Assembly: GCA_003535775.1 (NCBI GenBank)
Contig: DPYO01000150.1
Coordinates: forward strand, 1-9,320
DNA: 9,320 bases
Source of the DNA: Fidelibacterota bacterium
GTDB lineage: Bacteria; Fidelibacterota; Marinisomatia; Marinisomatales; UBA8229
Direction of reading: 5' to 3'
Each line of letters begins with the position of its first letter. Position 1 is the first letter of the stretch. Positions 8,075 to 9,320 of the stretch are shown piece after piece. Position numbers and translations under genes: made by a program. The notes under the pieces are model-generated. The model was not told where the DNA came from and ran no database searches. It was given only the letters and a program-made list of their open reading frames with translations.

Positions 8075-8096
8075 AGTGACTCACTATTGAGTTACT
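8075..8096. promoter_or_regulatory. Inverted repeat, candidate operator
   Basis: AGTGACTCA (8075-8083) and TGAGTTACT (8088-8096) form 9-bp arms that pair at 8 of 9 positions around a CTAT spacer. It lies 15 bp before the GH13 start codon and, on the leftward strand, just downstream of the best candidate promoter, where a bound repressor could block transcription. TrmB proteins bind inverted repeats, so this is the leading candidate site, although it does not match the published archaeal TGM sequence. Binding is inferred. An RNA hairpin in the GH13 leader is an alternative reading. Confidence 0.4.
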
Positions 8097-8108
8097 GTTA
8101 TTAAATTA

Positions 8109-8137
8109 AGTATATTAACCAAAAGTGATCAACACAA
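8109..8137 (-). promoter_or_regulatory. Candidate promoter of the GH13 operon
   Basis: On the minus strand TATACT (8114-8109) makes a good -10 element, and TTGTGT (8137-8132) lies 17 bp upstream as a weak -35 that keeps only TTG. Transcription would start near 8102, leaving a leader of about 40 nt that contains the inverted repeat. The -35 is poor and housekeeping promoters in this lineage may differ from the E. coli consensus, so this is tentative. Confidence 0.3.
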
Positions 8138-8145
8138 TTTAACCC

Positions 8146-8164
8146 TATAATAAACATATAATAA
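8146..8164 (+). promoter_or_regulatory. Duplicated TATAATAA, candidate -10 of the trmB-malQ operon
   Basis: TATAATAA occurs at 8146-8153 and again at 8157-8164, an 11-bp period (one helical turn). The first copy includes a perfect TATAAT at a plausible distance from the TTG start at 8170, which would give a leader of only about 12 nt. No acceptable -35 lies 16-18 bp upstream. The promoter may be activator-dependent or of a lineage-specific type. The second copy is too close to the start unless the transcript is leaderless. Confidence 0.35.
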
Positions 8165-8169
8165 CCAAG

Positions 8170-8991
8170 TTGGCTAATATTGAAAGAGAAATAAGTACGT
8201 TGCTCGAGAGGTTTGGCTTTTCGGCAAATGCAGCTAAAGCTTACCTGAGTTTAGTAAATAGCAACCCGGCTACCGGCTACGAAGTAAGTAAATATTCAGC
8301 AATACCCCGTTCTGCTATTTATGGCACTCTAACCCGCATGGAAAAAATGGGCATTGTGAGTTCGGAAGGCGGTAATCCAAAAAGATATATTCCACTTTCC
8401 CCCTCATCTCTAATTGAACATCTTCAAAATTTGCATGATAACCAGATTGAGGATTTAAAACTAGCTCTAGATAAAATGGAAATGGATGAAGAAGCTTTTG
8501 ATTTTTGGCATATACATGGCTATGATAACCTTATTTATAAAATGCGTGAAGCAGTCAACAGTGCCTCAACTTTAGTTATAATTAATGCTTGGAATAATGA
8601 AGTAGAAAAATTGAAGAAGGAGTTAAAAACTGCTGAGGCTCGGGATGTAAACATCGTTATTTTTTCATTTTCACGCATTAAAAAACCAATTGGAACAACA
8701 ATTTCGTACGATTTGGATGAAAAGGATTTAAATGAAATATGGAAACCAAAAGTTGTATTAGTTGTTGATAATAAATTGACCATTATGGGTAGTTCGTCTC
8801 AACAAAGTGGTCGTGCCGTTTGGACATCAAATCCCGCAATTATGAAAATCGCTTCCGATTATATCATTCTGGATATAACTCTGGCTGGACAGCGTCTTGG
8901 TATAGACATCAACCCAATTGTGAAAAAGATCATGCAGAAAGATGAGTTTGATTTGGACAGGTTGATTAACCAGACGAAAAGTGATATTTGA
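8170..8991 (+). CDS. TrmB-family sugar-responsive transcriptional regulator
   Basis: This 273-aa cytoplasmic protein begins with a winged helix-turn-helix of the TrmB type (about 8-78). It shows FGFSANAAKAYLSLV, then the recognition segment SKYSAIPRSAIYGTLTRMEKMGIV and the wing EGGNPKRYIPLSP. A linker helix (about 80-105) leads to a C-terminal effector domain (about 110-240) with WHIHGYDNLIYKMREAV, LVIINAW and a phospholipase D-like core ending MGSSSQQSGRAVWT. Archaeal TrmB proteins sense maltose/trehalose-type sugars and control transport and glucan genes. This shorter version probably belongs to the common COG1378 group and not to full-length archaeal TrmB (about 340 aa). The start is TTG: an in-frame stop at 8140-8142 with no ATG or GTG after it leaves TTG 8170 as the first choice, and it gives the expected N-terminus. 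No clear ribosome-binding site precedes it. Divergent placement next to GH13 and before malQ supports local control of both units (inference). Confidence 0.9.
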   Translation: MANIEREISTLLERFGFSANAAKAYLSLVNSNPATGYEVSKYSAIPRSAIYGTLTRMEKMGIVSSEGGNPKRYIPLSPSSLIEHLQNLHDNQIEDLKLALDKMEMDEEAFDFWHIHGYDNLIYKMREAVNSASTLVIINAWNNEVEKLKKELKTAEARDVNIVIFSFSRIKKPIGTTISYDLDEKDLNEIWKPKVVLVVDNKLTIMGSSSQQSGRAVWTSNPAIMKIASDYIILDITLAGQRLGIDINPIVKKIMQKDEFDLDRLINQTKSDI

Positions 8992-9008
8992 CCGGCTGAT
9001 TAATATAT

Positions 9009-9015
9009 AAAGGAA
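9009..9015 (+). promoter_or_regulatory. Ribosome-binding site of the malQ-like gene
   Basis: AAAGGAA lies 6 nt before the TTG at 9022 in the 30-bp gap after the regulator. It is a good Shine-Dalgarno match and decides the TTG start, since no upstream ATG fits and the protein alignment begins here. Confidence 0.6.
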
Positions 9016-9021
9016 TATTAA

Positions 9022-9320
9022 TTGAAAATTTTCCCAAGAGAAAGCGGAGTTCTTTTACATATATCTTCTCTTCCAGGTGCCTATGGATTAGGTGATATCG
9101 GCCCGGAAGCATTTCATTTTGTCGATGTGCTCCACGAAATGGGTCAAAGCCTTTGGCAAATATTACCTTTGGGTGACACTGGTTCATCCATATGTCCTTA
9201 CAATACTGTTTCTACTTTTGCAAACAATCCGCTGCTGATCAGTTTGGACGGACTCATTGATGAAGGGTATTTACACAAGGACGATTTAAAAAAAATACAA
9301 AGCTATCCTTCAGATCGGGT
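9022..9320 (+). CDS. malQ: 4-alpha-glucanotransferase (amylomaltase, GH77), N-terminal part
   Basis: Ninety-nine codons are present before the right edge cuts the gene; the family is usually about 500 aa, so roughly four-fifths is missing. The visible part is diagnostic for bacterial GH77: RESGVLLHISSLPGAYGLGDIGPEA, FVDVLHEMGQSLWQILPLGDTG, then CPYNTVSTFANNPLLISLDGLIDEGYL, which corresponds to the family's SPYQSxSxFAGNPLLISL region with some substitutions. The enzyme transfers alpha-1,4-glucan segments between maltodextrins in the cytoplasm and releases glucose, so it would act on products imported after periplasmic cleavage by the GH13 enzyme. Start is TTG with a good ribosome-binding site. 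It follows the TrmB gene by 30 bp without a terminator, so the two are probably cotranscribed. The catalytic residues lie beyond the window. Confidence 0.92.
   Translation, partial: MKIFPRESGVLLHISSLPGAYGLGDIGPEAFHFVDVLHEMGQSLWQILPLGDTGSSICPYNTVSTFANNPLLISLDGLIDEGYLHKDDLKKIQSYPSDR

Larger units (their letters stand above)
8061..8169. promoter_or_regulatory. Divergent control region between the GH13 operon and the trmB-malQ operon
   Basis: This 109-bp AT-rich non-coding stretch separates two divergently transcribed units. It must hold the promoters for both and is the natural target of the adjacent TrmB regulator. It contains an inverted repeat near the GH13 start, a GTG-N5-CAC word at 8125-8135, and a duplicated TATAATAA near the trmB start. 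No small open frame or terminator-like hairpin with a T-tract was seen in it. Confidence 0.75.

Noticed and set aside
8101..8120. TTAA...TTAA near-palindrome around 8106-8118
   Set aside because: It is AT-only apart from one base, imperfect, overlaps the candidate -10 element, and is expected by chance in such AT-rich sequence.
8992..9021. Possible terminator between the regulator and malQ
   Set aside because: The 30-bp gap has no hairpin with a T-tract and contains the malQ ribosome-binding site, so readthrough is more likely.

Overview
The window looks like part of an AT-rich genome of a Gram-negative bacterium from the Fibrobacterota-Chlorobiota-Bacteroidota (FCB) side of the tree. Candidatus Marinimicrobia (SAR406) or a Calditrichota/Ignavibacteriota-like lineage fits best. 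This rests on the large TonB-dependent receptor with an N-terminal carboxypeptidase-regulatory-like domain and Asp/Asn-rich, calcium-loop-like inserts, the secreted 'IDNDGDG' repeat protein, and a SusA-like periplasmic GH13 enzyme. The taxonomy is inferred from protein style only; no marker gene is present.

The layout is two divergent transcription units either side of a 109-bp control region (8061-8169). The leftward unit (minus strand, 8060 to beyond position 1) has four genes in order: a secreted GH13 cyclomaltodextrinase/neopullulanase; a parvulin-type peptidyl-prolyl isomerase lipoprotein resembling SurA/PrsA; a TonB-dependent outer-membrane receptor; and a secreted acidic repeat protein that runs off the left edge. 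Genes 1 and 2 are 8 bp apart. Genes 2/3 and 3/4 each overlap by the four bases ATGA, so this is very probably one translationally coupled operon. The rightward unit begins with a TrmB-family regulator, followed 30 bp later by a MalQ-type 4-alpha-glucanotransferase cut by the right edge.

Together the genes describe an alpha-glucan (starch, glycogen, maltodextrin or cyclodextrin) utilisation locus. The receptor would import oligosaccharides, the GH13 enzyme would cut them in the periplasm, MalQ would process the maltodextrins in the cytoplasm, and the TrmB protein would sense sugar and control the shared intergenic region. The organisation recalls the Bacteroides Sus system, with three differences: no SusD partner is visible, the regulator is TrmB instead of SusR, and a folding-factor lipoprotein plus an acidic repeat protein are built into the receptor operon. 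That combination is the main point of interest. The parts are recognisable families; the arrangement is what may be new.

No tRNA, rRNA, CRISPR array, insertion sequence or convincing terminator was seen. Almost all of the sequence is coding; the only non-coding stretch above 100 bp is the divergent control region.
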